Positions 41,251 to 51,854 of a DNA stretch of 64,000 nucleotides are shown piece by piece. Location: assembly GCF_001598475.1 (NCBI RefSeq), contig NZ_BCZA01000004.1, forward strand, positions 248,001 through 312,000, written 5' to 3'. The stretch's first letter is position 1. The number at the start of each line of letters is the position of its first letter. This stretch comes from Pantoea agglomerans NBRC 102470 (GTDB lineage: Bacteria > Pseudomonadota > Gammaproteobacteria > Enterobacterales > Enterobacteriaceae). The notes below the pieces were generated by a model. That model saw nothing but the letters and a program-made list of their open reading frames with translations, did not search any database and was not told the DNA's origin. The translations under genes were made by a program, and so were the position numbers.

Positions 41251-42483
41251 GTGAAGACGTTTCTTGTTGGCGGTGCGGTGCGTGATGCGCTGCTGAATCT
41301 GCCGGTTACAGACAAAGATTGGGTGGTGACAGGTTCCACGCCCGAAGCCATGCTTGAGCAGGGCTATCACCAGGTCGGTCGCGATTTTCCCGTTTTCCTG
41401 CATCCCGTCAGTCGCGAAGAGTATGCGCTGGCACGTACCGAGCGGAAAAACGGGAAAGGCTACACCGGTTTTGTCACCTGGTCCGCGCCCGACGTGACGC
41501 TGGAGCAGGACTTACAGCGCCGCGATCTGACCATCAATGCGATTGCGCAGGATGAAAACGGCGTGCTGGTTGATCCTTATAATGGCCAGCGTGATATTGC
41601 CCTGCGCCTGCTGCGTCACGTCTCCGACGCCTTCAGTGAAGATCCGCTGCGGGTACTGCGCGTTGCGCGCTTTGCGGCGCGTTTTGCCCATCTCAACTTT
41701 CGTATTGCCCCCGAAACCCAGCAGCTGATGCAGCAGATGGCCGAAAGCGGCGAGCTGTCGAATCTCACTGCTGAGCGGGTGTGGAAAGAGACGGAAAAGG
41801 CGCTGAGTTCCCGTAATCCGCAGGTCTATTTTCAGGTCCTGCGCGACTGCGGTGCGTTGCAGGTGCTGTTTCCTGAGCTGGATAATCTGTTTGGTATTCC
41901 TGCGCCGATTAAGTGGCACCCGGAGATCGACACCGGCGTCCATACGCTGATGACACTGGCGATGGCCGCCGCCCTCTCCAGTGAGATCGAGGTGCGCTTC
42001 GCCACGCTGTTCCATGACGTCGGCAAGGCGCTGACGCCGCCTGAGCTGTGGCCCAGCCACCACGGTCATGGCCTGGCGGGCGTTCCGCTGGTCGAGGCGC
42101 TGTGCCAGCGACTGCGGGTGCCAAACGCGATTCGCGATCTGGCGCTGATTGTGACCGAATTTCACGACGTGGTGCACACCATTGAACGGCAATCTGCCGC
42201 GTCGCTGGTAGCACTGTTTGACCGGATCGATGCCTGGCGTAAGCCACAGCGCGTTGAGCAGATGGCGCTGACCAGTGAAGCGGATGCGCGCGGGCGAGCC
42301 GGACTGGAGAGCATGCCTTATCCGCAGGGTGACTATCTGCGTCGTGCTTTTGCGCTGGCGCAGGCGGTGCCGACCAAAGCGGTGGTCGAAGCGGGATTTA
42401 AAGGTGCAGAAGTGCGGGAAGAGTTGACGCGACGACGGATTGACGCCGTCGCGCAGGGTCTGGCGATTACGCAGCCTGACTAG
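41251..42483 (+). CDS. cca: Multifunctional CCA-adding enzyme
   Basis: 410 residues from GTG 41251 (E. coli 412). It adds and repairs the CCA end of tRNAs and has 2',3'-phosphatase/phosphodiesterase activity from its HD domain. The nucleotidyltransferase signature is [12 protein letters not shown] with DKDWVV, the [10 protein letters not shown] block follows, and the HD motif is FHDVGKAL at about residue 250. The frame begins at 41218, but CTGGAG at 41239-41244 and alignment support the GTG (VKTFLVGG). The stop overlaps nothing; uppP is convergent 15 bp later. Confidence 0.96.
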   Translation: MKTFLVGGAVRDALLNLPVTDKDWVVTGSTPEAMLEQGYHQVGRDFPVFLHPVSREEYALARTERKNGKGYTGFVTWSAPDVTLEQDLQRRDLTINAIAQDENGVLVDPYNGQRDIALRLLRHVSDAFSEDPLRVLRVARFAARFAHLNFRIAPETQQLMQQMAESGELSNLTAERVWKETEKALSSRNPQVYFQVLRDCGALQVLFPELDNLFGIPAPIKWHPEIDTGVHTLMTLAMAAALSSEIEVRFATLFHDVGKALTPPELWPSHHGHGLAGVPLVEALCQRLRVPNAIRDLALIVTEFHDVVHTIERQSAASLVALFDRIDAWRKPQRVEQMALTSEADARGRAGLESMPYPQGDYLRRAFALAQAVPTKAVVEAGFKGAEVREELTRRRIDAVAQGLAITQPD

Positions 42484-42498
42484 CAGGCTGCGTGGGCT

Positions 42499-43320
42499 TT
42501 ACATGAAGACCATGTAAACCGCGGCTGCCACAATAAAGCGGTAGATCGCGAACGAAACAAACGAGATGCGTTTGATCAGCTGAAGGAAGGCTTTAATTGC
42601 AATCAGCGCCACGATAAACGCCGTGACAAAGCCCACCGCGAACATCGGGAAATCCGCCATCGTCAGGAAGCCGATGCTCTTGTACAAATCCAGTACGGTT
42701 GCACCCATCATCATTGGCACTGCCAGGATGAAGGAGAACTCCGACGCAGCATAGCGGCTCACGCCCATCAGCATGCCACCGGAGATGGTTGCACCGGAAC
42801 GTGAGAAGCCCGGCCACAGCGCTAAGCACTGGAAACAGCCAATCATCAACGCCTGACGATAGGTAATATCATCGACGCCCACCGCTTTCGGCTGTTTCGG
42901 CTTAAGGTACTCAGCTGCCAGCAGCAGCACACCACCTACCACCAGGGCGTACATCACGTTGATTGGATTAAACAGCGTTTTGATCTGATCGTGCAGCACC
43001 AGACCCACGACCACCGCCGGTACCATACCCAGCAGGATATGGATCAGCGACAGACGGCCAGTGCCGACGCCTTCATGTTTGACTTCGCCAAAGTGGATGC
43101 CAATCAGGCCAAACAGACGGCGCCAGAACATCACTACCACAGCCAGAATCGATCCTAACTGGATCACAACTTCAAAGGTCTCGGCTTTTTCACCCTCAAA
43201 GCCCAGCAGGTGACCCACTATAATCATGTGCCCTGTGGAAGAGACCGGTAAAAATTCGGTCAGCCCTTCCACAACGCCCAGGATTGCAGCTACCCAAAGC
43301 TGATGAATATCTGCCATCAA
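42499..43320 (-). CDS. uppP: Undecaprenyl-diphosphatase UppP (BacA)
   Basis: 273-residue polytopic inner-membrane enzyme that recycles undecaprenyl diphosphate for peptidoglycan and O-antigen synthesis and gives bacitracin tolerance. The two active-site motifs are [16 protein letters not shown] (about 17-32) and [15 protein letters not shown] (about 168-182). About eight membrane spans are predicted. Single gene, as in E. coli. Confidence 0.97.
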   Translation of the reverse strand: MMADIHQLWVAAILGVVEGLTEFLPVSSTGHMIIVGHLLGFEGEKAETFEVVIQLGSILAVVVMFWRRLFGLIGIHFGEVKHEGVGTGRLSLIHILLGMVPAVVVGLVLHDQIKTLFNPINVMYALVVGGVLLLAAEYLKPKQPKAVGVDDITYRQALMIGCFQCLALWPGFSRSGATISGGMLMGVSRYAASEFSFILAVPMMMGATVLDLYKSIGFLTMADFPMFAVGFVTAFIVALIAIKAFLQLIKRISFVSFAIYRFIVAAAVYMVFM

Positions 43321-43508
43321 ATGTTTCCTCTATCCGTTTCAAAACCATTAAAAAGGCGGTAGCGCGTGGCTATCGCCTGAAATCATGCCGCTATCAGCCT
43401 GAATTAAACCTTAAGGTCTACACCATTTCGCCTGCTGTAACGAAACGGTACACGCTATGACAGACAGTAATTTGGTTTGGTTTCATTGTGATGGCAATCA
43501 CATCGTAT

Positions 43509-43868
43509 TTATTTAGGAATAGTCCCGCGCTCAATTCGCACGCCAACCTGTGCTGCCTGGGCTACAGCCCCCGGTTTGCTTACCTTTATGCGGACGCCAG
43601 GCGAATTGAAACGGTTCATCAACAGATCCGCGATTTCTTCAGCAACCCGTTCAACCAGCGCAAAACGACTGCCGGTAAGATGCGTCAGAATCGCCGAGGA
43701 GACATCCGCATAGCTGAGACAATCTTTCACATCGTCGCTGCTGGCCGCCAGACGGTTATCCCAGGCCATTTCGACATCGAGCACCAGCTTCTGCTGTATG
43801 CCCTGTTCCCAGTCGTAAACGCCAATAGTGGTGAAGACCGTGAGTTGTTCTATAAATACGATATCCAT
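43509..43868 (-). CDS. folB: Dihydroneopterin aldolase
   Basis: 119 residues, the usual FolB size, of the T-fold family. It cleaves dihydroneopterin to 6-hydroxymethyl-dihydropterin in folate synthesis. Conserved pieces are IGVYDWEQGIQQKLVLDVEM at the N-terminus (catalytic Glu in DWE), DCLSYADVSSAI and LVERVAEEIADLLM. Divergent from plsY. Confidence 0.95.
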   Translation of the reverse strand: MDIVFIEQLTVFTTIGVYDWEQGIQQKLVLDVEMAWDNRLAASSDDVKDCLSYADVSSAILTHLTGSRFALVERVAEEIADLLMNRFNSPGVRIKVSKPGAVAQAAQVGVRIERGTIPK

Positions 43869-43976
43869 GATGAGAGTCTCTGTTTTTGGCTAAGCCGGAT
43901 ACCACTTCCGGCTGATTATGCGTATTATCCACGGTTAAAGAGATCAAAACGACCCTAAAGGGAACGGTACGGTGTT

Positions 43977-44582
43977 ATGAGTGCTTTCGCGCTTGGTATG
44001 ATTATTTTCGCGTATCTTTGCGGTTCGATTTCCAGTGCGATTCTGGTTTGCAAACTCGCAGGCCTGCCCGATCCGCGCACACACGGTTCCGGCAATCCGG
44101 GTGCCACTAACGTCCTGCGTCTGGGCGGTAAAACCGCAGCAGCCAGCGTATTAGTGTTTGATGTGCTGAAAGGGATGGTGCCGGTCTGGCTGGCCTATCT
44201 GATGCACGTGACTCCGCTCTATCTCGGCCTGACCGCCATTGCCGCCTGTCTGGGTCATATCTATCCGGTGTTCTTTCACTTTCGCGGTGGCAAGGGTGTG
44301 GCGACGGCATTTGGCGCGATTGCGCCGATTGGCTGGGACTTAACCGGGCTGGTGACCGGCACCTGGCTGTTAACAGTCTTACTCAGCGGCTATTCCTCGC
44401 TGGGTGCCATCGTCAGCGCGCTGATCGCGCCTTTTTATGTCTGGTGGTTCAAACCGCAGTTCACCTTCCCGGTTTCTATGCTCTCCTGTCTGATCCTGCT
44501 GCGTCATCACGATAATATTCAGCGGCTGTGGCGGGGCCAGGAAGGCAAGATCTGGAAGCGCAAAAAGAAATCTCAGCCATAA
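43977..44582 (+). CDS. plsY: Glycerol-3-phosphate acyltransferase PlsY
   Basis: 201-residue inner-membrane protein with five membrane spans that transfers acyl groups from acyl-phosphate to glycerol 3-phosphate. The three conserved cytoplasmic loops are present: [28 protein letters not shown] and the C-terminal [15 protein letters not shown]. The start ATG 43977 overlaps no other gene. A repeat element separates it from tsaD. Confidence 0.96.
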   Translation: MSAFALGMIIFAYLCGSISSAILVCKLAGLPDPRTHGSGNPGATNVLRLGGKTAAASVLVFDVLKGMVPVWLAYLMHVTPLYLGLTAIAACLGHIYPVFFHFRGGKGVATAFGAIAPIGWDLTGLVTGTWLLTVLLSGYSSLGAIVSALIAPFYVWWFKPQFTFPVSMLSCLILLRHHDNIQRLWRGQEGKIWKRKKKSQP

Positions 44583-44630
44583 AAAAAGCTGGCCTGAAGG
44601 TGTCGACAAAGTCTGGCTTTATGTCCGCGA

Positions 44631-44751
44631 CTGCGCAGGAAACAGGGTCAGATCGGAAAGACGCAAAAGCCGTCATCCCTGACCGCTCGGCCCGCGCCAT
44701 CCATGGCGCGTGACGCTTTCCTCCTCTGACCCTGTTCCCTGCGCGTTGAGC
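44631..44751. repeat. Dispersed 120-bp hairpin repeat, copy B
   Basis: Reverse-oriented copy of the repeat at 22589-22708, lying between plsY and tsaD. Its inverse complement agrees with copy A over most of the length, including the outer flank GCTCAACGCG and the inner CGCGCCA/TGGCGCG hairpin. In the long stem, copy A has a C:G pair (22608 with 22693) where copy B has G:C, so the stem is kept by a double change. Confidence 0.75.
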
Positions 44752-44808
44752 TTATCCGTTACGGCCAGATTCCCCCAGATGCAGGCTTGTGAGCCGGCTT
44801 TTTTCACA

Positions 44809-45822
44809 TCAGATGGCGGGCAGTTCCGCCAGCGGCCAGCGCGGTCGCACGCTGACGCTTAACTCTCCCCGCGTTCCGCCTTTTAACCGCACCATGCCCG
44901 CATACGCGATCATCGCACCGTTATCGGTACAGAACTCCGGGCGGGCGTAGAACACTTCGCCGCCGCGCTTTTGCATCATGATCGCCATCTGCTCGCGCAG
45001 TGTGCGGTTAGCGCTGACGCCACCGGCAATCACCAGACGCTTAAAGCCGGTCTGATCCAGCGCACGCTTACATTTGATCGACAGCGTATCTACCACCGCA
45101 TCTTCAAAAGCGCGGGCGATGTCAGCACGAGTCTGAGCATCATCATCATTGGCGCGGATGGTATTAGCGGCAAAGGTTTTCAGGCCAGAGAAGCTGAAAT
45201 CCAGGCCCGGACGATCGGTCATCGGACGCGGGAAGGTAAAACGTCCCGCCGTGCCCTGCTGCGCCATCTTCGACAGCATTGGTCCGCCCGGATAATCCAG
45301 CCCAAGCAGCTTGGCCGTTTTGTCGAACGCTTCACCCGCCGCATCATCGATCGATTCACCCAGCAGCGCATATTCACCAATGCCGGTGACGCTAATCAGC
45401 TGCGTATGTCCGCCCGACACCAGGAGTGCGACAAACGGAAATTCCGGCGGATTCTCTTCCAGCATCGGCGCCAGCAGGTGGCCTTCCATATGGTGGACCG
45501 GCACGGCGGGGACTTTCCAGGCAAACGCCAGGGCGCGGCCAATGGTGGCACCAACCAGCAGCGCACCGACCAGTCCAGGGCCTGCCGTGTAAGCCACCGC
45601 GTCGATCTGCTGTGGCTCCAGACCGGCCTCTTTCAGCGCAGCCTGAATCAACGGCACGGTTTTCCGCACGTGATCACGTGAGGCCAGTTCCGGCACCACG
45701 CCGCCATAATCGGCGTGCAGTTTTACCTGGCTGTAGAGTTGGTTAGCCAGTAATCCGGCCTCGTCATCATAGATTGCGATGCCGGTTTCATCGCACGACG
45801 TTTCAATACCCAGAATTCGCAT
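44809..45822 (-). CDS. tsaD: tRNA threonylcarbamoyladenosine synthase TsaD
   Basis: 337 residues (E. coli TsaD 337), ASKHA ATPase fold. It transfers the threonylcarbamoyl group to A37 of ANN-decoding tRNAs with TsaB and TsaE. Signature parts: [17 protein letters not shown] at the N-terminus, the metal-binding [12 protein letters not shown] at about 110-121, SGGHTQL and [14 protein letters not shown]. Divergent from rpsU, as in E. coli. Confidence 0.97.
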   Translation of the reverse strand: MRILGIETSCDETGIAIYDDEAGLLANQLYSQVKLHADYGGVVPELASRDHVRKTVPLIQAALKEAGLEPQQIDAVAYTAGPGLVGALLVGATIGRALAFAWKVPAVPVHHMEGHLLAPMLEENPPEFPFVALLVSGGHTQLISVTGIGEYALLGESIDDAAGEAFDKTAKLLGLDYPGGPMLSKMAQQGTAGRFTFPRPMTDRPGLDFSFSGLKTFAANTIRANDDDAQTRADIARAFEDAVVDTLSIKCKRALDQTGFKRLVIAGGVSANRTLREQMAIMMQKRGGEVFYARPEFCTDNGAMIAYAGMVRLKGGTRGELSVSVRPRWPLAELPAI

Positions 45823-45998
45823 TGCATCACCTCATTCTTGCGGCGCGCAGTTTATCACAGCAATTGGATGTGCAGCGCGGGCATCCACCGTAAAAAGTCA
45901 TTTTCTGTCGGCTAAAGAGTGCGCTATACTCCCGCCCCTGGAAAAACCGGCAGCCGCACAGGCAAACGCTCCTGTTGGTTTCAAATTATCCATGGTGC

Positions 45999-46028
45999 TT
46001 TACAAACCAACTTGAGTTGGAGTAAAAT
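45999..46028 (+). promoter_or_regulatory. Probable sigma-70 promoter of rpsU-dnaG-rpoD
   Basis: TTTACA at 45999-46004 and TAAAAT at 46023-46028 with an 18-bp spacer, 72 bp upstream of rpsU. A second possible -10, TATACT at 45925-45930, lies further upstream. The E. coli operon is driven by several promoters in the same intergenic region. Confidence 0.6.
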
Positions 46029-46043
46029 GCTGCACCATTTTGA

Positions 46044-46316
<273 letters not shown>

Positions 46317-46372
46317 GTCGTTCCGGAGGTTCGCCTCCACCGCGTGATTCACGCAGACAGAGTCAAGTAAAA

Positions 46373-46405
46373 GGCCGTGCTTTCCGAAAGGAAGCGCGGC
46401 TTGTT
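46373..46405 (+). terminator. Partial terminator between rpsU and dnaG
   Basis: GCCGTGCTTTCC, loop GAAA, GGAAGCGCGGC then TTGTT. In E. coli a terminator at this place lets most transcripts stop after rpsU and keeps DnaG low; the weak T run here suggests the same leaky behaviour. Confidence 0.75.
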
Positions 46406-46434
46406 GCCGTTTATGAGCTGAAAATCTGGGGCGT

Positions 46435-48180
46435 ATGGCTGGACGAATTCCACGCGTATTTATCAACGATTTACTTGCCCGCACGGATATCGTGGATCTT
46501 ATCGATGCCCGCGTTAAGCTGAAAAAGCAGGGTAAGAATTTCCATGCGTGCTGTCCTTTCCATAATGAAAAAACGCCCTCTTTCACCGTAAACGGCGAAA
46601 AGCAGTTCTATCACTGTTTCGGCTGTGGTGCACACGGCAACGCTATCGACTTTTTAATGAACTTTGATCGTCTGGAGTTTGTGGAAAGTATTGAAGAGTT
46701 AGCCACTTCCCACGGTTTAGACGTGCCTTACGAAGCAGGCAGCGGGCCCAGCCAGATGGAACGCCATCAGCGCCAGAGCCTGTATCAGCTGATGGAGAAC
46801 CTGAACGGTTTTTATCAGCAGGGTCTGCAGCAATCCAGTGCGCAGCCAGCACGCGACTATCTTGATCGTCGTGGTCTGAGCGCCGAAATCATCAATCACT
46901 TCGCCATAGGTTACGCGCCAGCCGGCTGGGATAACGTTCTCAAGCGTTTTGGTAAGCAATCGGAAGATCGCGAGTCATTGATGGAAGCGGGCATGCTGGT
47001 CAGCAATGACAAAGGCCGTACTTATGACCGGTTTCGCGACCGCGTCATGTTTCCGATTCGCGATAAGCGTGGACGCGTCATAGGTTTTGGCGGACGCGTG
47101 CTGGGTAACGATACGCCGAAGTATCTGAACTCGCCGGAAACACCTATTTTCCATAAAGGCCGCCAGCTCTATGGCCTTTATGAAGCCGTTAAGAACCATC
47201 CTGAACCCGCCCGCCTGTTAGTGGTTGAGGGATACATGGACGTGGTTGCGCTGGCGCAGTACGGGATAGATTATGCCGTCGCGTCATTAGGCACCTCCAC
47301 CACTGCTGAACACATTCAGTTGCTGTTCCGCAGTACCGACACCGTGATCTGCTGCTACGACGGCGACAGGGCGGGTCGTGAAGCGGCATGGCGTGCGCTT
47401 GAAACCGCATTGCCTTACATGAATGATGGTCGTCAGCTACGCTTTATGTTTTTACCCGATGGTGAAGACCCGGATACGCTGGTACGCAAAGAGGGTAAAG
47501 ACGCCTTCGAAGCGAGGATGGAGCAGGCGATGCCGCTCTCTTCGTTTTTATTTGATAGTCTGCTGCCGCAGGTGGATCTGAGCTCACGCGACGGAAAAGC
47601 GCGCCTGAGCACGCTGGCTTTACCGCTGATTACGCAGATCCCTGGTGAGACCTTACGTATTTATATGCGTCAGGAACTGGGGAATAAACTGGGTATTCTT
47701 GACGACAATCAGCTTGAAAAGTTGATGCCGAAGCTGGCCGCAAGCGGAACGACGCCGGTAGCGCCACCGCTGAAGCGTACCACTATGCGCGTGCTGATCG
47801 CGTTGTTGATTCAGAGTCCGCAGCTGGCCACCCTGGTGCCTTCGCTTGATGGGCTGTCTGAGTCAAAAATGCCGGGTTTACCGCTATTTATTGAATTAGT
47901 GGGCCGTTGTAATGAGAATCCTGGATTGACCACCGGTCAGCTACTAGAGTTATATCGCGGAACAAATTTTAGTCAGACGCTTGAAACACTGGCGATCTGG
48001 AACCACATGATAGTAGATGAGGAAGCCGAAGCGGTGTTCCAGGACTCGCTGGCCAGCATCTACGACTCTGCTCTTGAAGAGCGCCTGGAGTTTTTGATTG
48101 CGCGTGAACGCACCCAGGGACTGAGCGCCGATGAGCGCCGGGAACTCTGGACTCTCAGTCAGGCGTTTGCCAGAAAGTAA
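46435..48180 (+). CDS. dnaG: DNA primase DnaG
   Basis: 581 residues, the same as E. coli. It synthesises RNA primers for replication. The N-terminal zinc finger is Cys40-His43-Cys61-Cys64 (CPFH ... CFGC). The RNA polymerase core with TOPRIM fold contains VVEGYMDVVAL and YDGDRAGREAA. The C-terminal helicase-interaction domain (about 435-581) ends with ELWTLSQAFARK. It stands between rpsU and rpoD. Confidence 0.98.
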   Translation: MAGRIPRVFINDLLARTDIVDLIDARVKLKKQGKNFHACCPFHNEKTPSFTVNGEKQFYHCFGCGAHGNAIDFLMNFDRLEFVESIEELATSHGLDVPYEAGSGPSQMERHQRQSLYQLMENLNGFYQQGLQQSSAQPARDYLDRRGLSAEIINHFAIGYAPAGWDNVLKRFGKQSEDRESLMEAGMLVSNDKGRTYDRFRDRVMFPIRDKRGRVIGFGGRVLGNDTPKYLNSPETPIFHKGRQLYGLYEAVKNHPEPARLLVVEGYMDVVALAQYGIDYAVASLGTSTTAEHIQLLFRSTDTVICCYDGDRAGREAAWRALETALPYMNDGRQLRFMFLPDGEDPDTLVRKEGKDAFEARMEQAMPLSSFLFDSLLPQVDLSSRDGKARLSTLALPLITQIPGETLRIYMRQELGNKLGILDDNQLEKLMPKLAASGTTPVAPPLKRTTMRVLIALLIQSPQLATLVPSLDGLSESKMPGLPLFIELVGRCNENPGLTTGQLLELYRGTNFSQTLETLAIWNHMIVDEEAEAVFQDSLASIYDSALEERLEFLIARERTQGLSADERRELWTLSQAFARK

Positions 48181-48301
48181 CTGTTTTTCAGCACGCTGCC
48201 CGTTCTGACAGATGAAAGGGCAGATTGCCTGTTTTAGTGCTGCCAGCTGTTTCACTACCGTGAACAGTCCGGGATCGAAATGGCCCGCAGCATATAGTTT
48301 T

Positions 48302-48418
48302 AAGGCCGCAGGCGTCGAAGTCAGTCTGGTCACCGCCAGCGCACAGCTTCCGGAGCGTACTGAAGTACGTGAGGAAAGCGAGCACTGCCGGGGAGCAGAA
48401 TGGCAAGTAAGCCAGGCC
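48302..48418. repeat. ERIC-like intergenic repeat, tandem copy 1
   Basis: About 117 bp beginning AAGGCCGCAGGCGTCGAAG and ending GTAAGCCAGGCC. It includes the palindrome CGTACTGAAGTACG and the segment GTGAGGAAAGCGAGC, similar in layout to the ERIC core but not identical. Copy 2 follows at a period of 133 bp with only a few differences. Confidence 0.8.
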
Positions 48419-48434
48419 AGCAGCACAAAATTTA

Positions 48435-48551
48435 AAGGCCGCAGGCGTCGAAGCCAGTCTGGTCACCGCCAGCGCACAGCTTCCGGAGCGTACTGAAGTA
48501 CGTGAGGAAAGCGAGCACTGCCGGGGACAAGAATGGCAAGTAAGCCAGGCC
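48435..48551. repeat. ERIC-like intergenic repeat, tandem copy 2
   Basis: Second copy of the 117-bp unit, 133 bp downstream of copy 1. Differences are single bases (for example T/C after GTCGAAG) and GAGCAG versus GACAAG near the end. Near-identity suggests a recent tandem duplication or ongoing homogenisation. Confidence 0.8.
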
Positions 48552-48712
48552 CTTAGCACAGAGTTTATACAAGCGGCTTAAGTGCCGATTACTGATGGGC
48601 AAAGCCCACGCCGCGACGAAGGCAGCGGCAAGAATTAAATGCCTTTACTGCTATTGTTGGCTCGCTGCCGACCGACACCAATCTAATTTAACAGAAGTGT
48701 GGATACCGTCTT

Positions 48713-50542
48713 ATGGAGCAAAACCCGCAGTCACAGCTCAAGCTTCTTGTCACCCGTGGTAAGGAGCAAGGCTATCTGACCTATGCTGAGGTCAATGACC
48801 ATCTGCCGGAAGATATCGTCGACTCAGATCAGATCGAAGACATCATCCAGATGATTAACGACATGGGTATTCAGGTGGTTGAAGAAGCCCCGGATGCCGA
48901 CGATCTGATGCTGAACGAAAACAGCTCCGATACTGACGAAGATGCCGCTCAGGTGTTATCCAGCGTTGAATCTGAAATCGGGCGTACCACTGACCCGGTC
49001 CGCATGTATATGCGTGAAATGGGTACCGTTGAACTGCTGACGCGCGAAGGCGAAATTGACATCGCTAAGCGTATTGAAGACGGTATCAACCAGGTTCAGT
49101 GTTCTGTAGCCGAATACCCTGAAGCGATTACGTATCTTCTGGATCAGTACGACAAAGTTGAAGCAGGCGAATCACGCCTCTCCGATCTGATCACCGGTTT
49201 CGTCGATCCTAACGCAGAAGAAGATATCGCCCCAACGGCAACGCACGTGGGCTCTGAACTTTCTGAAGCCGATCGTAAGGACGATGAAGAAGAAGATGAG
49301 GAGGATGATGACAGCTCCGACGACGATAACTCAATCGATCCGGAACTGGCGCGTGAGAAGTTTTCTGACCTGCGTAAGCAGTATGAAACTACCCGCGCAG
49401 TGATTAAAAGCAAAGGTCGCAGTCATGCTGCCGCCGTTGCTGAAATCCAGAACCTCTCTGATGTCTTCAAGCAGTTCCGCCTGGTACCGAAGCAGTTCGA
49501 TTACCTGGTAGGCAGCATGCGCACCATGATGGAACGCGTTCGTACGCAGGAACGTCTGATCATGAAGCTCTGTATTGAGCTGTGCAAAATGCCGAAGAAA
49601 AACTTTATCACGCTGTTTACCGGCAACGAAACCAATGAAACCTGGTTCAAAGCTGCTCTGGCCATGAACAAGCCGTGGTCTGAAAAACTGCTGGAAGTGC
49701 AGGACGACGTGACACGTTCCCTGCAGAAACTGGCGCAGGTTGAAGAAGAGACCGGTCTGACCATTGAACAGGTCAAAGACATTAACCGTCGCATGTCGAT
49801 CGGTGAAGCCAAAGCACGTCGCGCCAAGAAAGAGATGGTGGAAGCTAACCTGCGTCTGGTTATTTCGATTGCCAAGAAATATACCAACCGCGGTCTGCAG
49901 TTCCTTGACCTGATTCAGGAAGGTAATATCGGCCTGATGAAAGCGGTAGATAAGTTTGAATATCGCCGTGGTTACAAGTTCTCAACCTATGCGACCTGGT
50001 GGATCCGTCAGGCTATCACCCGCTCTATCGCCGACCAGGCGCGTACCATCCGTATTCCGGTGCATATGATTGAGACCATCAACAAGCTCAACCGTATTTC
50101 ACGCCAGATGCTGCAGGAGATGGGCCGCGAACCTACGCCGGAAGAGCTGGCTGAACGTATGCTGATGCCAGAAGATAAAATCCGCAAGGTGCTGAAAATC
50201 GCTAAAGAGCCGATCTCTATGGAGACGCCGATTGGTGATGATGAAGATTCACATCTGGGCGATTTTATCGAAGACACCACGCTGGAGCTGCCGCTGGATT
50301 CTGCTACCTCAGAGAGCCTGCGTTCTGCTACCCATGACGTGCTGGCTGGCCTGACCGCGCGCGAAGCGAAAGTGCTGCGCATGCGTTTCGGTATCGATAT
50401 GAACACTGACCATACGCTGGAAGAAGTGGGCAAACAGTTCGACGTTACGCGTGAGCGTATTCGTCAGATTGAAGCCAAAGCTCTGCGTAAACTGCGCCAT
50501 CCGAGCCGTTCGGAAGTGCTGCGCAGCTTCCTCGACGATTAA
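48713..50542 (+). CDS. rpoD: Housekeeping sigma factor RpoD (sigma 70)
   Basis: 609 residues (E. coli 613). Region 1.1 is at the N-terminus. An acidic non-conserved region contains the run [18 protein letters not shown] at about 190-205. Region 2 ([19 protein letters not shown]), region 3, and region 4.2 with the -35 helix ([20 protein letters not shown]) are intact. Third gene of the macromolecular synthesis operon. ATG 48713 is the conserved [12 protein letters not shown] start. Confidence 0.98.
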   Translation: MEQNPQSQLKLLVTRGKEQGYLTYAEVNDHLPEDIVDSDQIEDIIQMINDMGIQVVEEAPDADDLMLNENSSDTDEDAAQVLSSVESEIGRTTDPVRMYMREMGTVELLTREGEIDIAKRIEDGINQVQCSVAEYPEAITYLLDQYDKVEAGESRLSDLITGFVDPNAEEDIAPTATHVGSELSEADRKDDEEEDEEDDDSSDDDNSIDPELAREKFSDLRKQYETTRAVIKSKGRSHAAAVAEIQNLSDVFKQFRLVPKQFDYLVGSMRTMMERVRTQERLIMKLCIELCKMPKKNFITLFTGNETNETWFKAALAMNKPWSEKLLEVQDDVTRSLQKLAQVEEETGLTIEQVKDINRRMSIGEAKARRAKKEMVEANLRLVISIAKKYTNRGLQFLDLIQEGNIGLMKAVDKFEYRRGYKFSTYATWWIRQAITRSIADQARTIRIPVHMIETINKLNRISRQMLQEMGREPTPEELAERMLMPEDKIRKVLKIAKEPISMETPIGDDEDSHLGDFIEDTTLELPLDSATSESLRSATHDVLAGLTAREAKVLRMRFGIDMNTDHTLEEVGKQFDVTRERIRQIEAKALRKLRHPSRSEVLRSFLDD

Positions 50543-50550
50543 GTCAGACA

Positions 50551-50576
50551 AAAACCCCGGTTCGCCGGGGTTTTTT
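50551..50576 (+). terminator. Terminator of the rpsU-dnaG-rpoD operon
   Basis: AAAACCCCGG, loop TTCG, CCGGGGTTTTTT: strong stem with UUCG-type tetraloop, 9 bp after the rpoD stop. Confidence 0.95.
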
Positions 50577-50616
50577 ATGCCTGCCTGTTACTGCCTCTCC
50601 CCTGCCCTGCGCAGAT

Positions 50617-51135
50617 TCATTCGCTCCCCGCATGCAGTTCCACATAGAGCTGACGATACGCCTCTACCATCTCGTCCAGAGATGCGCGATTAAGGCCGCT
50701 GGGATTCGGCAACACCCACACCTGCGTTTTCCCCATACATATCGGCTGTTTGCCCCATTCGACTTTGTTCTGCTTAAAAGCACGACGAAACGCATCCTTA
50801 CCCAGGATAGCCAGTGCAGCCGGCTGGTAATCCAGTACCTTTTCCATCAGCCGTTTGCCGCCATCGCGCAGCTCATCAGGCGCTAATTCACTCGCCTGCA
50901 CCGTGGGCCGCTCAACCAGCATGGTGATGCCGCAGCCGGTCTCCGTTAAGCGCTGCTCCTCTTCCGGCTTCAGTTGCTGCTGGGTGAATCCCGCCAGATG
51001 GATGACTTTCCAGAACCGGTTGCCGGGATGCGCGAAGTGGAACCCCTGATGGGCGGTTGACTGACCCGGGTTAATGCCACAGAACAGCACATCAAGACCG
51101 GAACTGATGATGTCGCGGATCGCGTGTTCACTCAT
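50617..51135 (-). CDS. mug: G/U mismatch-specific DNA glycosylase Mug
   Basis: 172 residues (E. coli 168). It removes uracil and ethenocytosine mispaired with guanine. The catalytic motif is [20 protein letters not shown] at about residues 22-41 and the DNA-intercalation motif LPNPSGLNR near 140. Its ATG overlaps the stop of the upstream TetR gene (ATGA), so here mug is coupled to a regulator gene. Convergent with rpoD. Confidence 0.96.
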   Translation of the reverse strand: MSEHAIRDIISSGLDVLFCGINPGQSTAHQGFHFAHPGNRFWKVIHLAGFTQQQLKPEEEQRLTETGCGITMLVERPTVQASELAPDELRDGGKRLMEKVLDYQPAALAILGKDAFRRAFKQNKVEWGKQPICMGKTQVWVLPNPSGLNRASLDEMVEAYRQLYVELHAGSE

Positions 51136-51716
51136 GCCGCCACCTCCAGCGTACGCTGCTTCAGCGCATCGCGGCTGCGTTGCAGCATCTGGCTGGCCTG
51201 CTCAGCATCCGGACAGGCTCGCGCCAGCGCCAGCGCACCAACCATCTCTGCGAGCATGCTGGAGGCCAGCGCTTCCGCATCGGGCAGCCTCAGTTCACGC
51301 AATATCTGCGCCAGACCGGCATGCATCGCGTTAAAGCCCTGTGCGAAGATCTGCCGCGTTGGCTGTGGAAGATGAGCTACTTCACTCACCAGAGCGGCTA
51401 ATGGACAGCCCTGCGCCGGTGCATTGCGATGCGCCTCGGAAAGATAGCTATCAATAAAATCTGCCAGCTGCTGCGCTGGCTGGGTCACGGACTCCGCGGG
51501 CTTGAAGGTATCGGCTTCAGCAAACATATGCTTCAGTACCTCCTCAACCAGCTCCTCGCGTGAGGTAAAATGCGCATAAAAACCGCCATGTGTCAGACCG
51601 ACCCGCTTCATCAGCGCCGATACACCAATTCCTTCGGTGCCGGTTTCACGCATCACGCGCGCCGCCTCCTCAAGGATACGCCGCCGCGTATGCGCTTTGC
51701 TGCTCTGCTTCTCCAT
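51132..51716 (-). CDS. TetR-family repressor
   Basis: 194 residues from ATG 51716 with an N-terminal helix-turn-helix ([22 protein letters not shown], about 27-48) and a C-terminal ligand domain. A GGAGATGAG ribosome site supports this start over the longer frame to 51779. It is divergent from a short-chain dehydrogenase gene, with palindromic repeats between them, the usual layout for a self-regulating TetR/SDR pair. It ends in a 4-bp overlap with mug. Ligand unknown. Confidence 0.88.
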   Translation of the reverse strand: MEKQSSKAHTRRRILEEAARVMRETGTEGIGVSALMKRVGLTHGGFYAHFTSREELVEEVLKHMFAEADTFKPAESVTQPAQQLADFIDSYLSEAHRNAPAQGCPLAALVSEVAHLPQPTRQIFAQGFNAMHAGLAQILRELRLPDAEALASSMLAEMVGALALARACPDAEQASQMLQRSRDALKQRTLEVAA

Positions 51717-51798
51717 CTCATCTCCTGCGGTGTCTGCTACGTAGCGTCTGGCTATTATAGTAATTATTACGGTCATCATATTCCAGCCTGACGACAGA

Positions 51799-51841
51799 TA
51801 TGATGATCGTCATATTGATGGCTATTATGACGACCATCATA
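51799..51841. promoter_or_regulatory. Probable TetR operators between repressor and SDR gene
   Basis: Two near-palindromic 16-mers of the form TATGAYGRYCRTCATA lie at 51799-51814 and 51826-51841, with a half-site GGTCATCATA at 51771-51780. The second operator ends 14 bp before the SDR start, so repressor binding would block its promoter or ribosome access. Confidence 0.65.
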
Positions 51842-51854
51842 CGAGGAAAAAGAG

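Larger units (their letters stand above)
48181..48712. other. Enlarged dnaG-rpoD intergenic region
   Basis: 532 bp with no credible gene, longer than the roughly 200 bp I recall for E. coli. It contains the tandem repeat at 48302-48551. After the repeat, the last 160 bp lead to rpoD, with a ribosome site (AGAAGTG) before ATG 48713. Leftward open frames across the repeat are by-products of its periodicity. Confidence 0.6.

Noticed and set aside
47950-48559. Two overlapping leftward frames (about 158 and 123 codons) across the dnaG-rpoD gap with nearly the same N-terminal sequence
   Set aside because: They are produced by the tandem intergenic repeat; the shared peptide is just the repeat read twice, with no ribosome site, and part runs into dnaG antisense.
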